DNA from: Xenorhabdus indica
GTDB lineage: Bacteria; Pseudomonadota; Gammaproteobacteria; Enterobacterales; Enterobacteriaceae
DNA: 44,926 bases
Direction of reading: 5' to 3'
Assembly: GCF_014467235.1 (NCBI RefSeq)
Contig: NZ_NKHP01000003.1
Span: forward strand, 146,319 to 191,244
Part shown: positions 30,435 to 40,104 of the stretch, piece by piece
Layout: every line of letters starts with the position of its first letter
Numbering within the stretch: position 1 is the first letter of the stretch
The notes under the pieces: model-generated
The model's database searches: none
Told to the model about the DNA's origin: nothing
The model's input: only the letters and a program-made list of their open reading frames with translations
Made by a program: the position numbers and the translations under genes

Positions 30435-30965
30435 TCAAATTATCTGTTTGTATTGACTCAAAATATAACTTTTTATATCAAGAACGGTATTTTCTATTGG
30501 CAGGGTAGCATCAACAATAAAATGTGCACATTCACGATATAATGGCTCTCTTTCTGCCAACACTCCGGTTATTTCTTCCGTTATGGATTTCCCAGTCAAA
30601 CTAGGGCGCTGTGAATTTTCTGGATTATGAGACAACCGCTCTATCAGAACTTCTACCGGGGCTTGCAGATAAATCACAATGCCATTTTGCCGCATATACA
30701 GCCGATTCTCAGCTGCTAATATCATTCCCCCCCCTGTAGAAATGACCCGGTTTTTCTGGCTAACAGCTTTTAATGTTTGGCTTTCCAATTTCCTGAAGTA
30801 GTCCCAACCACGTTGCTCAACGAGGTCAGCAATAGTCATCCCACATGAAATCTGAATATTTTCATCGGTGTCAACAAATTTATACGCTAACACTTCAGCT
30901 AACAAATTACCTATTGTCGTCTTCCCTGCACCACGTGCACCTACGATAAATAGAGTTTGCTTCAT
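30435..30965 (-). CDS. aroL: Shikimate kinase (AroL type)
   Basis: Shikimate kinase phosphorylates shikimate to shikimate 3-phosphate. The 176 residues start MKQTLFIVGARGAGKTTIG with the P-loop GARGAGKT, have the shikimate-binding DTDENIQ, GWDYFRKLES and STGGGM motifs, and the lid RPSLTG. The start at 30965 gives the usual short N-terminus; the frame is open 15 codons further upstream. A TyrR-like box upstream supports AroL rather than AroK. It lies next to proA, unlike in E. coli. Confidence 0.92.
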   Translation of the reverse strand: MKQTLFIVGARGAGKTTIGNLLAEVLAYKFVDTDENIQISCGMTIADLVEQRGWDYFRKLESQTLKAVSQKNRVISTGGGMILAAENRLYMRQNGIVIYLQAPVEVLIERLSHNPENSQRPSLTGKSITEEITGVLAEREPLYRECAHFIVDATLPIENTVLDIKSYILSQYKQII

Positions 30966-31015
30966 TGTATTGTTTTTCCTGAAGGTCTGAGCCATTAAAG
31001 TTGAATACAAAATAT

Positions 31016-31033
31016 AGTAACTAAATGTTTACA
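31016..31033. promoter_or_regulatory. TyrR-like box upstream of aroL
   Basis: AGTAAC-N6-TTTACA has one perfect and one partial half of the TyrR consensus TGTAAA-N6-TTTACA, about 50 bases before aroL. It overlaps a second palindrome, TTTACACTTATGTAAA (31028-31043). aroL is TyrR-repressed in E. coli. Confidence 0.5.
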
Positions 31034-31062
31034 CTTATGTAAAAATATATTTTTACCACGTT

Positions 31063-31090
31063 AAAAGCCACACTTAATGGTAAGTGTGGC
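31063..31090 (-). terminator. Terminator of proBA
   Basis: GCCACACTTA/TAAGTGTGGC is a 10-bp perfect stem with a 4-base loop, followed on the minus strand by TTTTAA, 40 bases after the proA stop. Confidence 0.85.
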
Positions 31091-31129
31091 CTGTTCTGAA
31101 TTAAAAATTACTAAAACAGAATATTGCCA

Positions 31130-32383
31130 TTAACGACGGGTAAGGTAATCTCCGTAACCGATCCATTTATAAGTCGTCAATGCATCCAGTCCCATTGGAC
31201 CTCTGGAGTGTAGTTTCTGGGTACTGACAGCAACCTCTGCCCCTAAACCAAACTGACCGCCATCAGTAAAACGTGTACTGGCATTTACATATACAGCTGA
31301 AGAATCCACATGACGAATAAAATAGTCTGCATGCTGTAAAGACTCTGTCAAAATAGCATCCGAATGGGCTGTACCATAAGTACGGATATGTTCAATAGCT
31401 TTATCAATATCGTTGACAATTTCCACATTCATATCCAATGATAGCCATTCATCGCAATAGTCTTCTTCTGCCACTTCAACAACGTTTGCCGGGCCATCTT
31501 TCAGTAACGCCATAGCTGACGCCCCGGCATGCAGTGTTACCTTCTGCCCTTTCATTCTGATACTTAATGCTGGCAGAAAGTCTGCGGCTATCTTCTCATG
31601 CACCAAAAGAGTTTCCAAGGCATTACAGGCGCTTGGGCGTTGAACTTTTGCATTGGTGATAACTTCCAACGCTTTTTCGAAATTCACATGCTCATCAACA
31701 AACGTGTGACAAACGCCAATTCCTCCAGTGATAACTGGAATAGTGGACTGTTCTCGACAAAATTTATGCAACCCGGCACCACCTCTAGGGATCAGCATGT
31801 CAATATAGCGATCCATTTTCAATAATTCGGCAACTAGTTCACGATCAGGTTTATTAATCGCTTGAACCGCCGCGGCAGGTACACCACTTTGTTCTAATGC
31901 CTGTTGGATCACTTTTACCATTGCCTGATTGGTATGATGGGTTTCCTTACCACCACGTAGTATCACGGCATTCCCTGTTTTCAGGCATAATGATGCTACA
32001 TCAATAGTGACATTGGGACGAGCTTCATAAATTACGCCAATTACACCAAGAGGAACACGGTGACGGCTCAGCTGCAACCCATTATCCAACAATTGTCCAT
32101 CCATCACCTGCCCCACAGGATCAGCTAATCGACAAACCTGACGCACATCATTAGCAATCGCTTTCAACCGTTCAGGGGTCAGCAATAACCGATCAAGCAA
32201 TGCCTCATTCATATCCTGTTGACGGGCTTGTTCCATATCTTGCTGATTAGCAGCAAGGATATCTTCTGTTTCCTGCTCAAGTAAATCAGCAATATGACTC
32301 AACACCTGATTTTTCTGACTGGTGCTCAATTGAGCCAGTTGCCATGATGCTGCTTTAGCTGCTTTTCCCATCTGCTCTAGCAT
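31130..32383 (-). CDS. proA: Gamma-glutamyl phosphate reductase
   Basis: ProA reduces gamma-glutamyl phosphate to glutamate semialdehyde with NADPH, the second step of proline synthesis. The 417 residues equal the E. coli length. The aldehyde-dehydrogenase-fold catalytic Cys is in [36 protein letters not shown] and the C-terminal GRGPMG-like [16 protein letters not shown] are conserved. It is 10 bases downstream of proB. Confidence 0.98.
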   Translation of the reverse strand: MLEQMGKAAKAASWQLAQLSTSQKNQVLSHIADLLEQETEDILAANQQDMEQARQQDMNEALLDRLLLTPERLKAIANDVRQVCRLADPVGQVMDGQLLDNGLQLSRHRVPLGVIGVIYEARPNVTIDVASLCLKTGNAVILRGGKETHHTNQAMVKVIQQALEQSGVPAAAVQAINKPDRELVAELLKMDRYIDMLIPRGGAGLHKFCREQSTIPVITGGIGVCHTFVDEHVNFEKALEVITNAKVQRPSACNALETLLVHEKIAADFLPALSIRMKGQKVTLHAGASAMALLKDGPANVVEVAEEDYCDEWLSLDMNVEIVNDIDKAIEHIRTYGTAHSDAILTESLQHADYFIRHVDSSAVYVNASTRFTDGGQFGLGAEVAVSTQKLHSRGPMGLDALTTYKWIGYGDYLTRR

Positions 32384-32393
32384 GGTGGAATCC

Positions 32394-33497
32394 TTAACTT
32401 ACGATCATATCATCACGGTGCACAGCAACTGCACCATATTCATAACCCAATATCTGGCAGATTTTCTGTGAATGGTGACCGGCAATCAGGCGTAAAGCGT
32501 CACTGTTGTAACGACATACACCATGGGCTAACTTCTTGCCGGATAAGCTACAGATGCGGACAACTTCACCACGGGAAAAGTCACCTGCAACACTTCTTAT
32601 CCCTTTCGGCAATAAAGAGCTGCCTTTCTCAAGAATGGCAGATTCTGCACCATCATCGACAATGATTTCTCCCGCAGAAGGTGCACCGAAGATCCAGCGC
32701 TTACGATTTTCCATCGGACTGGCCAAGCCATGAAAACGTGTACCAACCGATTTGTCCTCAATCACATCAGCAACGACATTGGCTCTATTACCCGCAGCAA
32801 TAATCACATCAATTCCGGCACGACCTGCAACACCTGCGGCCTGAAGTTTTGTTGCCATACCGCCAGTTCCAAGACCTGAAACGCTATCCCCGGCCATCAT
32901 TTTGAGTTCATCGCTGATATCATGCACTTCATGAATAAGTTCCGCATTAGGATTATTACGAGGATCGGCAGTATATAGCCCTTCAATGTCTGTCAGAAGC
33001 AACAATTTATCCGCACTACCCAGAATTGCCGCCAAAGCAGAAAGGTTATCATTATCACCCACTTTGATCTCTGCTGTTGCAACTGCATCATTCTCATTAA
33101 TGATAGGGATAATCTGATTATCAAGTAATGCATGAAGTGTATCCCTTGCATTCAGGAAACGTTCACGATCTTCCAGATCTGCTCGGGTTAACAACATTTG
33201 GCCGACATGAATACCATAAATGGAGAAAAGCTGCTCCCATAATTGGATCAATCGGCTTTGCCCTACAGCAGCAAGCAACTGTTTTGAAGCAATTGTTGCC
33301 GGTAGTTCTGGATAACCAAGATGTTCCCGACCTGCGGCAATGGCACCGGAAGTTACAATAATAATACGGTGACCTTTCTCATGTTGCTGCGCGCATTGCC
33401 GAACCAACTCCACCATATGGGCACGATTTAAACGACGGGAACCACCAGTCAGTACACTCGTCCCCAGTTTCACAACCAATGTTTGACTGTCATTCAT
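32394..33497 (-). CDS. proB: Glutamate 5-kinase
   Basis: ProB phosphorylates glutamate and is feedback-inhibited by proline. The 367 residues, as in E. coli, contain the amino-acid-kinase domain ([60 protein letters not shown]) and a C-terminal PUA domain (about 275-367). The start at 33497 has AGGA 6 bases upstream; an ATG one codon earlier is possible. First gene of proBA. phoE, which precedes proB in E. coli, is not here. Confidence 0.98.
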   Translation of the reverse strand: MNDSQTLVVKLGTSVLTGGSRRLNRAHMVELVRQCAQQHEKGHRIIIVTSGAIAAGREHLGYPELPATIASKQLLAAVGQSRLIQLWEQLFSIYGIHVGQMLLTRADLEDRERFLNARDTLHALLDNQIIPIINENDAVATAEIKVGDNDNLSALAAILGSADKLLLLTDIEGLYTADPRNNPNAELIHEVHDISDELKMMAGDSVSGLGTGGMATKLQAAGVAGRAGIDVIIAAGNRANVVADVIEDKSVGTRFHGLASPMENRKRWIFGAPSAGEIIVDDGAESAILEKGSSLLPKGIRSVAGDFSRGEVVRICSLSGKKLAHGVCRYNSDALRLIAGHHSQKICQILGYEYGAVAVHRDDMIVS

Positions 33498-33729
33498 CAT
33501 ATTCCTGCCATTACCATTCATTTGAAAAATAAATAAGACACAATAAATTTAAAAAACAGAGCTCAGTTTTAGCAGGAGAGAAGCGTCATGCCAACTGGCA
33601 TAACGCAAAATTCAAAAAAAGTTGATTTATACCCTTAATTCATTAGGTTGCTTTCTTATTGATTCCATTTATTTATGATCCTGATACAACTTAAAATTTA
33701 TCAGGTATAAAACAAATTCATGCCAAAAT

Positions 33730-34119
33730 TTAGATCTGAGGAGTGACAGTGTTGTCAGATGGAATTAGCGTCAGTTTGAAGATATCAAGAGAATCGGACA
33801 GACGTTTGTGAAACGCCTGTAATGTTGATTCAAGATGCTTAAGATCAGCTTCTTTTTTGATACTCATTGGTTGCCACTCACCATGTTTATCAAATAGACC
33901 TATCTGATAGTTATAAACAAACCCTTTTTCCTGTAATTCCAATTCTAACCACCAGCCCCAAAACTCCCGTTTTTCTGGTGCTGCTTTTGCACTCACACAG
34001 ACAGCCAGGCAATCAAAAAAGAAGTAATCATTTTGGCATCTTAGTTCGCGTAAATAGGGCCCTAATGCAGAAAAACTCTTTAACAACTTATTTCTGGAAT
34101 AACTTGCGGGTACAGTCAT
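33730..34119 (-). CDS. crl: Sigma-S factor-binding protein Crl
   Basis: Crl binds RpoS and promotes assembly of the sigma-S RNA polymerase holoenzyme, favouring stationary-phase and curli genes. The 129 residues contain ALGPYLRELRCQNDYFFFDCLAVCVSAK and FWGWWLELEL, matching the family. AAAGGAGA lies upstream of the ATG. It is between proBA and frsA, as in E. coli apart from the missing phoE. The gap 33498-33729 to proB shows no gene. Confidence 0.95.
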   Translation of the reverse strand: MTVPASYSRNKLLKSFSALGPYLRELRCQNDYFFFDCLAVCVSAKAAPEKREFWGWWLELELQEKGFVYNYQIGLFDKHGEWQPMSIKKEADLKHLESTLQAFHKRLSDSLDIFKLTLIPSDNTVTPQI

Positions 34120-34192
34120 ACAAAGGTCTCCTTTATAAACAGAAGCACATTTGTATCAAATGATTAAAAAATTTCAACTATTAAATTTAAGT

Positions 34193-35440
34193 TTAGTCAA
34201 CTTTATCTTTCAACCATACACTTGATTCGTGTAATGCCCGACTGAAACCACTGTAAACAGGCGTTGACGGAATTGCCAATAAAGAGCCATCCATTGATGA
34301 TCTAGCAATAAGTTTTGAGTCTTCTCTTGGACTGAAAATATCATCCTTCCAATATACTGAAAACATTGGCACAGAACAGCGACGCCCCAGTAATCCTTGA
34401 TTTTTCAAAGAATAACAGCTCAGTTCTAAACGCAGAGCAGCTTCATCAACATGGTAAACGCCCAGACGACTGGCAAGTACATCTTTGTACATTGACGGAA
34501 TTTTCTGCTGTAACTTTTCATCATGCAATAGTTCATGAACAACCGGGCTGACCACAGCCACTCCCTTAATAAGATGAGGTTCCAGATACGCGAGACGAAC
34601 AGCAATATTGGCACCAAAACGAAAACCAAAAATGCCCACTCTTGTATGATCAATCCACGGAACAGTTTTTAATTGTTGCAATACTTGTTGATGAAGAGCG
34701 CAGGTATCCTGTGTCAATGTAAACTTGGCTGAATAACCTACAGAAGGCATATCCACCGTCAGCATTGCAAAACCTAGCGGTGAGAAATGTTCCCGAAACA
34801 ATCGCCAACAATCACTTTGCAAACTATCAAGACTGGCACAAACAAGTATTGTCGGACACGGTTCCTGAACATCTGGAGGAATATGCAGTAAACCAGTAAC
34901 GGTTTTACCCTCTTCTAACTGAAATTTCAGTTTTTTCAACTGATAATCAGAGAAATGTGCTGCATTTTCATAAGCTTTATTAGCCAGGGCAACAGCCTGA
35001 TCTGCCAATTCGTCACCACGCAGATGGGGATACGCAGCAATGCTGTATAACATTGAGGCTTTTAACCAACACTCACTGGCTTCAGAGCCCTGTTCAGCAT
35101 GCTGTGCTTTCTGCTGCCAGAACATAGCCTGTTGTGACCATTCAAAGGCCCAATTCCCTTTACGATAGCCAATCACTGTGTCCAATAAATGGTCATGACT
35201 ACGCTCAGCATTTGTCACCGCAATCCTGCTGAGAACATCTTGAATTTCCAGCGGATTAATCCCCCTCCAGATCCAAGCGAGCCAGTTAATCATGCGATAC
35301 CAGCGTTCTTGGCGTTCTCCACTGAGCACTTTATCACTGGCATCAGTCACTTGTGGACAAACGTATTTTACCAATGTAGAAGTTTCCCGCTGTTTAACCT
35401 GAGGTTTAAACAGCGATTCTGAAAGGTTATGTTTAGTCAT
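34193..35440 (-). CDS. frsA: FrsA, alpha/beta-hydrolase-fold fermentation-respiration switch protein
   Basis: FrsA (YafA) binds dephosphorylated IIA-Glc of the sugar phosphotransferase system in E. coli and shifts metabolism toward fermentation; an esterase activity has been described. The 415 residues (E. coli 414) contain WYRMINWLAWIWRGINPLEI, TVIGYRKGNW, LTVDMPSVGYS and HTRVGIFGFRFGANIAVRLAYLE. In the nucleophile-elbow position, where hydrolases have GxSxG, it has GFRFG without serine, as the E. coli protein does, so simple serine-hydrolase catalysis is doubtful. Confidence 0.95.
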   Translation of the reverse strand: MTKHNLSESLFKPQVKQRETSTLVKYVCPQVTDASDKVLSGERQERWYRMINWLAWIWRGINPLEIQDVLSRIAVTNAERSHDHLLDTVIGYRKGNWAFEWSQQAMFWQQKAQHAEQGSEASECWLKASMLYSIAAYPHLRGDELADQAVALANKAYENAAHFSDYQLKKLKFQLEEGKTVTGLLHIPPDVQEPCPTILVCASLDSLQSDCWRLFREHFSPLGFAMLTVDMPSVGYSAKFTLTQDTCALHQQVLQQLKTVPWIDHTRVGIFGFRFGANIAVRLAYLEPHLIKGVAVVSPVVHELLHDEKLQQKIPSMYKDVLASRLGVYHVDEAALRLELSCYSLKNQGLLGRRCSVPMFSVYWKDDIFSPREDSKLIARSSMDGSLLAIPSTPVYSGFSRALHESSVWLKDKVD

Positions 35441-35473
35441 GGCAAAAGAAATTTATTACTGCTTATCACAAAA

Positions 35474-35610
35474 ATACCCAATAGATTTCGAGTTGCATTG
35501 CAGTAGCAATAGAAAAATCCCCAGGCGCATAGGTAACTAAACTATATGACTGGGGTAGCTATGAAGAATAGCGCAACCAATTAAAGAGCAACTTGCAAGA
35601 TGAGAGGTAT
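35474..35610. repeat. Palindromic dispersed repeat (MITE-like)
   Basis: About 137 bases begin ATACCCAATAGATTTCGAGTTGC and end GCAACTTGCAAGATGAGAGGTAT, so the ends are imperfect inverted repeats. An inner part, CCCCAGGCGCATAGGTAACT...AGTCATATA-like, contains CCCCAG/CTGGGG, another inverted pair. From memory this type of element is scattered through Photorhabdus and Xenorhabdus intergenic regions. It fills the frsA-gpt gap and contains no gene. A start-only ATACCCAATAGA also appears at 6778-6789. Confidence 0.7.
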
Positions 35611-35620
35611 AGTATAATTA

Positions 35621-36076
35621 TTATTCACAGATAGGCGGGATAAACATTACGCCCATATCCCACGGCTGTTCAATCCATGTGTTTTGAGGAATATCAACCA
35701 CATAATCATCCACTAACGGACGGCCTGCAGGTTTGGCAAAAATCGTCACAAAGTGCGCTTTGGGATACATCTCACGGATCGCCTGAGCAGTGCCTCCGGT
35801 ATCAACCAAATCATCAACGATGATAAAGCCTTCTCCATCTCCTTCGGCTTTTTTCAATACCTTTAACTCACGCTGATTATCATGATCATAGCTGGAAATA
35901 CAAACTGTATCCACATGACGGAGCCCCAGTTCACGAGCCAATAATGCTCCAGGTACAAGCCCGCCACGACTTACAGCAATAATACCTTTCCATTGCTCTG
36001 CGGGAAGTAAACGTTGTGCCAGTTTACGGGCATGTATTTGCAACATATCCCACGTTACGACATATTTTTCGCTCAT
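35621..36076 (-). CDS. gpt: Xanthine-guanine phosphoribosyltransferase
   Basis: Gpt salvages xanthine, guanine and hypoxanthine by transfer of phosphoribosyl from PRPP. The 151 residues (E. coli 152) have [37 protein letters not shown] and the PRPP-binding [13 protein letters not shown]. It is divergent from pepD across a 255-base gap and follows the E. coli order frsA-gpt-pepD. Confidence 0.97.
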   Translation of the reverse strand: MSEKYVVTWDMLQIHARKLAQRLLPAEQWKGIIAVSRGGLVPGALLARELGLRHVDTVCISSYDHDNQRELKVLKKAEGDGEGFIIVDDLVDTGGTAQAIREMYPKAHFVTIFAKPAGRPLVDDYVVDIPQNTWIEQPWDMGVMFIPPICE

Positions 36077-36331
36077 AAAATTTGATCCTGGAAACTAAGA
36101 AAATCTCAGAAAAGAGTTTGTTGCGGAATAAAGGTTGCGCGAGATTATAGTGAGTTAGGCAAGCAAAAACCAGCAAAAACAAGGTACATCCTGATTGCGC
36201 ATTATCCACAAGAAAATGGTATTCTCAGGCAAGAGCATAGACACTGGGCAGCTCAAGATGATACAAGCCCCCGATATGTCAAACATTATATACTTCCCAT
36301 TTCATCAAGATGCAGTTACAGGAGATCTGAC

Positions 36332-37792
36332 GTGTCCGAATTATCAACACTATCCCCTCAGCCATTATGGGATATTTTTGCTAAAATTTGCTCCATTCCA
36401 CACCCATCCTATCATGAAGAAGAACTGGCCTCTCACATCATTGAATGGGCCAAAAACAGAAATTTCCATGTTGAGCGCGATGAAGTCGGTAATATCCTGA
36501 TTAGAAAACCGGCCACAAAAGGCATGGAAAACCGCAAGGCGGTAGTACTTCAAGCTCATCTTGATATGGTTCCTCAAAAAAATAATGATACACAACACGA
36601 TTTTACGAAAGATCCCATCCGTCCTTACATTGATGGTGACTGGATAACGGCTGAAGGTACAACATTAGGGGCAGATAATGGTATTGGTATGGCTTCCGCC
36701 TTGGCAGTACTGGCAGACGAATCTGTCAAACACGGCCCGCTGGAAGTTTTACTGACCATGACTGAAGAAGCAGGTATGGATGGTGCATTTGGCCTTCAAC
36801 CTGACTGGTTGCAAGCTGATATTCTGATAAATACTGATTCAGAAGAAGAAGGCGAAATCTATATGGGTTGTGCAGGCGGTATTGATTTTGTCTCAACGAT
36901 GACACTCTCCCGCGAGTCTCTGCCAGCAAACTATCAAACTCTGCAACTAACGCTGAAGGGCTTGAAAGGCGGTCATTCCGGTGGTGATATCCACTTAGGA
37001 TTAGGTAACGCTAACAAATTACTGGCTCGTTTCCTCGCTACACATACAGAAGAACTTGGCCTGAGATTGATTCATTTTCAGGGAGGGACACTGCGCAATG
37101 CTATTCCTCGTGAAGGCTCTACTATCATTGCCGTGCCAACAGAGCAGCGCCAAAAGCTACATCAGTTAAAAGATGATTATTTGGAAACATTGAAAAATGA
37201 ATATGCGGTTTCTGACACGAATTTGACTCTCTTATTGAACAAAATTGAAACTTCATCACCCGCATTGACAGAAGACTGCCAGTCTCGCTTTATCTCTATG
37301 CTAAACACTATGCCTAACGGTGTTATTCGTATGAGCGATGTCGCTAAAGGTGTTGTAGAAACATCCCTGAATGTAGGCGTTGTTAATATGGAAGCAGACA
37401 GAGTGGAAATTATCTGTCTGATCCGTTCATTAATTGAAAGTGGTAAAGCCTATGTTGCCGGGATGCTGAATTCTCTGGCAAAACTGTCCGGCGCAGAAAC
37501 AACAGCAAGTGGTGGTTATCCTGGCTGGCAACCGGATGCCAATTCTCCAGTTATGCATTTAGTCCGCGAAACTTATCACCAATTGTTCGACAACATGCCG
37601 AATATTATGGTGATCCACGCAGGTTTGGAATGTGGATTGTTTAAAAAACCGTATCCAGATATGGATATGGTCTCCATTGGCCCAACCATTCGAGGTGCAC
37701 ATTCACCTGATGAAAGGGTTCACATTAAGAGTGTTGATCAGTATTGGCAATTGCTGACTGCCATTCTGAAATCAATTCCGGTGAAAGAGTAG
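36332..37792 (+). CDS. pepD: Aminoacyl-histidine dipeptidase (peptidase D)
   Basis: PepD is an M20-family dizinc exopeptidase hydrolysing Xaa-His (carnosine-type) and other dipeptides. The 486 residues, as E. coli (485), show metal ligands in LQAHLDMVPQ, TLGADNGIGMA, TEEAGMDGAFG (general-base Glu pair) and INTDSEEEGE. The start is GTG at 36332 with AGGAG 7 bases upstream. The longer overlapping frame upstream of it has no homology. Confidence 0.97.
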   Translation: MSELSTLSPQPLWDIFAKICSIPHPSYHEEELASHIIEWAKNRNFHVERDEVGNILIRKPATKGMENRKAVVLQAHLDMVPQKNNDTQHDFTKDPIRPYIDGDWITAEGTTLGADNGIGMASALAVLADESVKHGPLEVLLTMTEEAGMDGAFGLQPDWLQADILINTDSEEEGEIYMGCAGGIDFVSTMTLSRESLPANYQTLQLTLKGLKGGHSGGDIHLGLGNANKLLARFLATHTEELGLRLIHFQGGTLRNAIPREGSTIIAVPTEQRQKLHQLKDDYLETLKNEYAVSDTNLTLLLNKIETSSPALTEDCQSRFISMLNTMPNGVIRMSDVAKGVVETSLNVGVVNMEADRVEIICLIRSLIESGKAYVAGMLNSLAKLSGAETTASGGYPGWQPDANSPVMHLVRETYHQLFDNMPNIMVIHAGLECGLFKKPYPDMDMVSIGPTIRGAHSPDERVHIKSVDQYWQLLTAILKSIPVKE

Positions 37793-37802
37793 TAATGCCT
37801 GC

Positions 37803-37838
37803 ATTCCCCTGTTCACAGGCAGGGGAATATTCTTTCTT
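37803..37838 (+). terminator. Terminator of pepD
   Basis: ATTCCCCTG and CAGGGGAAT form a 9-bp stem around an 8-base loop, followed by ATTCTTTCTT, in the gap between the convergent pepD and dinB. Confidence 0.85.
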
Positions 37839-37865
37839 ACATGCTTTCCCCCATAACAAGCAGCA

Positions 37866-38921
37866 TTACCATTCTAACAATAACTGACGTTCCAGTTGTG
37901 GATTCTGTAATGTCACATGCAGACCAACTAACCGGACACCCCGGCCTTCTCTGCGAATTTCCCAAGCCTGTCTGGCGATCCGAAGCAGATCCTGTTTATC
38001 TAATAGAGGATGGACATGCTCCTGTGTCGTCAGTTGAAAATCATCAAATTTTAATTTAATGCCCTGACGAGCAATACGCAGATCAGGCTTAACCTTTCCC
38101 AACCGCTTTTCCAGTTCAGGGTAAAGTTGTTCAATTAATTCGGCACAATCACGCCAATCATGAATATCCTGCGCCAGTGTTTTTTCTACACCAACAGATT
38201 TACGTAAGTGCTCAGGCTTGATTAAGCGTTCATCAATACCATGACAACGCTGCCAAAGCGCTAAGCCAAATTTCCCTAATTTTTTTATTAACTCTAACTT
38301 GTCATAGCGTTGCACATCCACACAGGTTTCCAAACCTATCCCCGATAATCGATTAGCCGTTACTTTTCCCACGCCGGGAATTTTGTGCAATGGTAAAGAT
38401 TTCACAAACTCTTCAACTTGTTCAGGAGCAATCACATACTGACCATTGGGTTTATTGATATCTGATGCAATTTTGGCCAGAAATTTAACGGGTGCAACAC
38501 CTGCCGAAGCAGTTAGTTGCAACTCCTCAAAAATGACCTGACGAATCTCTTTAGCAATTAACGTAGCGGAGCCATAACAATATTGGCAATTCGTTACATC
38601 CAGATAAGCCTCATCCAGAGACAAAGGTTCAATCAATTCGGTATAACGGGAAAAAATCTGGCGGATATGTTGAGAAACTTCTTTATAGAACGCCATACGT
38701 CCTGAAATCACTTTCAATTGAGGACAAAGTTTTAAAGCCATTGAGGTAGACATAGCACTGTGTACGCCGAAACGGCGGGCAGGATAATTCGCTGTACTGA
38801 TAACACCTCGCCTGTCAGCACTGCCACCAACAGCAATAGGAATATCGCGAAGTGATGGGTTATCCCGCATTTCAATAGCAGCAAAAAAGCAGTCCATATC
38901 AATATGAATAATCTTGCGCAT
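37866..38921 (-). CDS. dinB: DNA polymerase IV
   Basis: DinB is the Y-family translesion polymerase induced by SOS. The start at 38921 gives [22 protein letters not shown] and a length of 351 residues, both as in E. coli; a start six codons further upstream overlaps the ribosome site. Catalytic acids are in IDMDCFF and SLDEAYLD, helix-hairpin-helix motifs in [13 protein letters not shown], and the tail QLLLEW resembles the beta-clamp-binding motif. GGAGAG is the ribosome site and a LexA box lies 24 bases upstream. Confidence 0.98.
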   Translation of the reverse strand: MRKIIHIDMDCFFAAIEMRDNPSLRDIPIAVGGSADRRGVISTANYPARRFGVHSAMSTSMALKLCPQLKVISGRMAFYKEVSQHIRQIFSRYTELIEPLSLDEAYLDVTNCQYCYGSATLIAKEIRQVIFEELQLTASAGVAPVKFLAKIASDINKPNGQYVIAPEQVEEFVKSLPLHKIPGVGKVTANRLSGIGLETCVDVQRYDKLELIKKLGKFGLALWQRCHGIDERLIKPEHLRKSVGVEKTLAQDIHDWRDCAELIEQLYPELEKRLGKVKPDLRIARQGIKLKFDDFQLTTQEHVHPLLDKQDLLRIARQAWEIRREGRGVRLVGLHVTLQNPQLERQLLLEW

Positions 38922-38944
38922 CAGATCTCTCCACGACAAAGAAA

Positions 38945-38960
38945 CTGTATAAATATACAG
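38945..38960. promoter_or_regulatory. LexA box of dinB
   Basis: CTGTATAAATATACAG is a perfect palindromic match to the LexA consensus CTG-N10-CAG with the usual A/T-rich centre, directly upstream of dinB. Confidence 0.95.
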
Positions 38961-39126
38961 TCGAAAATCATAACACGCTACTTTTTTTAACCATTTTTAT
39001 CATACAGGCAAATATCAACCTGCATTTCACTATTATTATCTGTCTAATAAAAGATTTATTTCAAATAACAGGTTAATCAAAATAATTTATTACTTACTTT
39101 AATCAGAACAAAAAACAGACTGTAAT

Positions 39127-39215
39127 TTGGGATCATGATTCCAACTTATTGATAGTGATGAATGTTCAGATAATACCCAATAATTCGGTCATGCATTTCC
39201 ATGGATACATAACCT
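39127..39215 (-). mobile_element. Remnant of an IS1-family element (end and InsB C-terminus)
   Basis: The sequence GATCATGATTCCAACTTATTGATAGTG...ATGTTCAGATAATACCC matches the IS1 right end (GGTAATGACTCCAACTTATTGATAGTG...ATGTTCAGATAATGCCC). On the minus strand the frame ending at the TAA 39146-39148 reads MHDRIIGYYLNIHHYQ, against LHDKVIGHYLNIKHYQ at the end of IS1 InsB. Only the last 20 or so codons are recognisable; the rest of the element is gone. Confidence 0.85.
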
Positions 39216-39347
39216 GAAAATCAAGCGTCAGCAAGTCACCTGGTTCGAATCATGACCGACGTGAAACATTCACGGTGGCTGGAGATCATATTGTTATCAA
39301 ATATCTGTCACAATTGCTTAGTTCAGATTAAATTATTATTGGGTAGT
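39216..39347. other. Intergenic sequence after the IS1 remnant
   Basis: This stretch lies between the IS1 remnant and the end of the LuxR-type regulator. A short plus-strand frame (about 39219-39335), open after a stop and without a start codon, encodes RRETFTVAGDHIVIKYLSQLL near its end, which could be the tail of a lost gene (perhaps thioesterase-like), but I cannot assign it. Confidence 0.3.
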
Positions 39348-40088
39348 TTAATATTTAAAATATTTATTCCTTCTTATGCGAATTATTATAAGCAATCCAA
39401 CTCTAACCATAATTTCAATCGCATGACACTCAATAATGAACTCCATAAGCATTTTTTTATTACTAATACCAATGACTTCGAACGCTCTTTTTAAGTGAGT
39501 CTGTACGGTACTGTTTTCTATAGATAATAACCTTGCAATATCTTTGATAGACGTATTTAACGTAGAAAGGGCAAGGCACTCTATTTGCCGATAAGACAAT
39601 TGATGTCCTAATATTTGATTGATTAAATTATATACCTCAATATTTTTTATATCAAAAACTGGAGAATATGATGAATTTGTCAATTGTAAAATAATATTTT
39701 TTATATCAGTCTTTGTGTGATAATGGATAATTTTCCCATCAGTGAAAACAATTTTTGTTGTTCCCCGATAATTAACCTTTTTTCCGGTTGCAGAAATTGA
39801 ATAAAACTCACCAAGATGTTCTCCTTCAATTTCCCAATCAATAATAATATCTCTATTGTGAGCGCTGATATTGTTCTCTCTGTATACTAAATAAGGAAAA
39901 GCCCTGTACCAAATTTTCAATAGTGTTATAAAAGAATCAATACCAACTGAAGTTCCAGTAGGACTTTCAATAATTGTATCATTATCCATCATTTTTATTG
40001 ATTTATCTGTGGGATTTTTTAGAACCCAAACTTCGTGCATAAAATACTTGGCATTAGATATATTTTTTTCTCTTTGTTTAGTAGTCAT
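39348..40088 (-). CDS. SnoaL-like domain/LuxR-type HTH transcriptional regulator
   Basis: This 246-residue protein fuses two recognisable domains. Residues about 8-135 look like the SnoaL/NTF2-like polyketide-cyclase fold (GIDSFITLLKIWYRAFPYL, IIIDWEIEGEHLGEF, ATGKKVNYRGTTKIVFTDGKIIHYHTKTD). Residues about 162-220 are a LuxR/GerE helix-turn-helix (LSYRQIECLALSTLNTSIKDIARLLSIENSTVQTHLKRAFEVIG is the relevant region, with the turn near IARLLSIENSTVQTH). It lacks an acyl-homoserine-lactone, PAS or receiver domain, so the SnoaL part is probably the sensor or ligand-binding part. Its start is only 16 bases from an IS30 remnant, which has replaced whatever lay upstream. Likely regulator of the adjacent oxidoreductase genes (inference). 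No close named homologue recognised. Confidence 0.85.
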   Translation of the reverse strand: MTTKQREKNISNAKYFMHEVWVLKNPTDKSIKMMDNDTIIESPTGTSVGIDSFITLLKIWYRAFPYLVYRENNISAHNRDIIIDWEIEGEHLGEFYSISATGKKVNYRGTTKIVFTDGKIIHYHTKTDIKNIILQLTNSSYSPVFDIKNIEVYNLINQILGHQLSYRQIECLALSTLNTSIKDIARLLSIENSTVQTHLKRAFEVIGISNKKMLMEFIIECHAIEIMVRVGLLIIIRIRRNKYFKY

Positions 40089-40104
40089 AAAGTTATACCT
40101 GGCT

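Noticed and set aside
36195..36500. Plus-strand frame overlapping the pepD start
   Set aside because: It has no homology, overlaps pepD in another frame and lies over the divergent gpt-pepD promoter region.
39252..39494. Plus-strand 80-residue frame across the end of the LuxR-type regulator
   Set aside because: Most of it is antisense to the regulator and the start lies in IS debris; no family resemblance.
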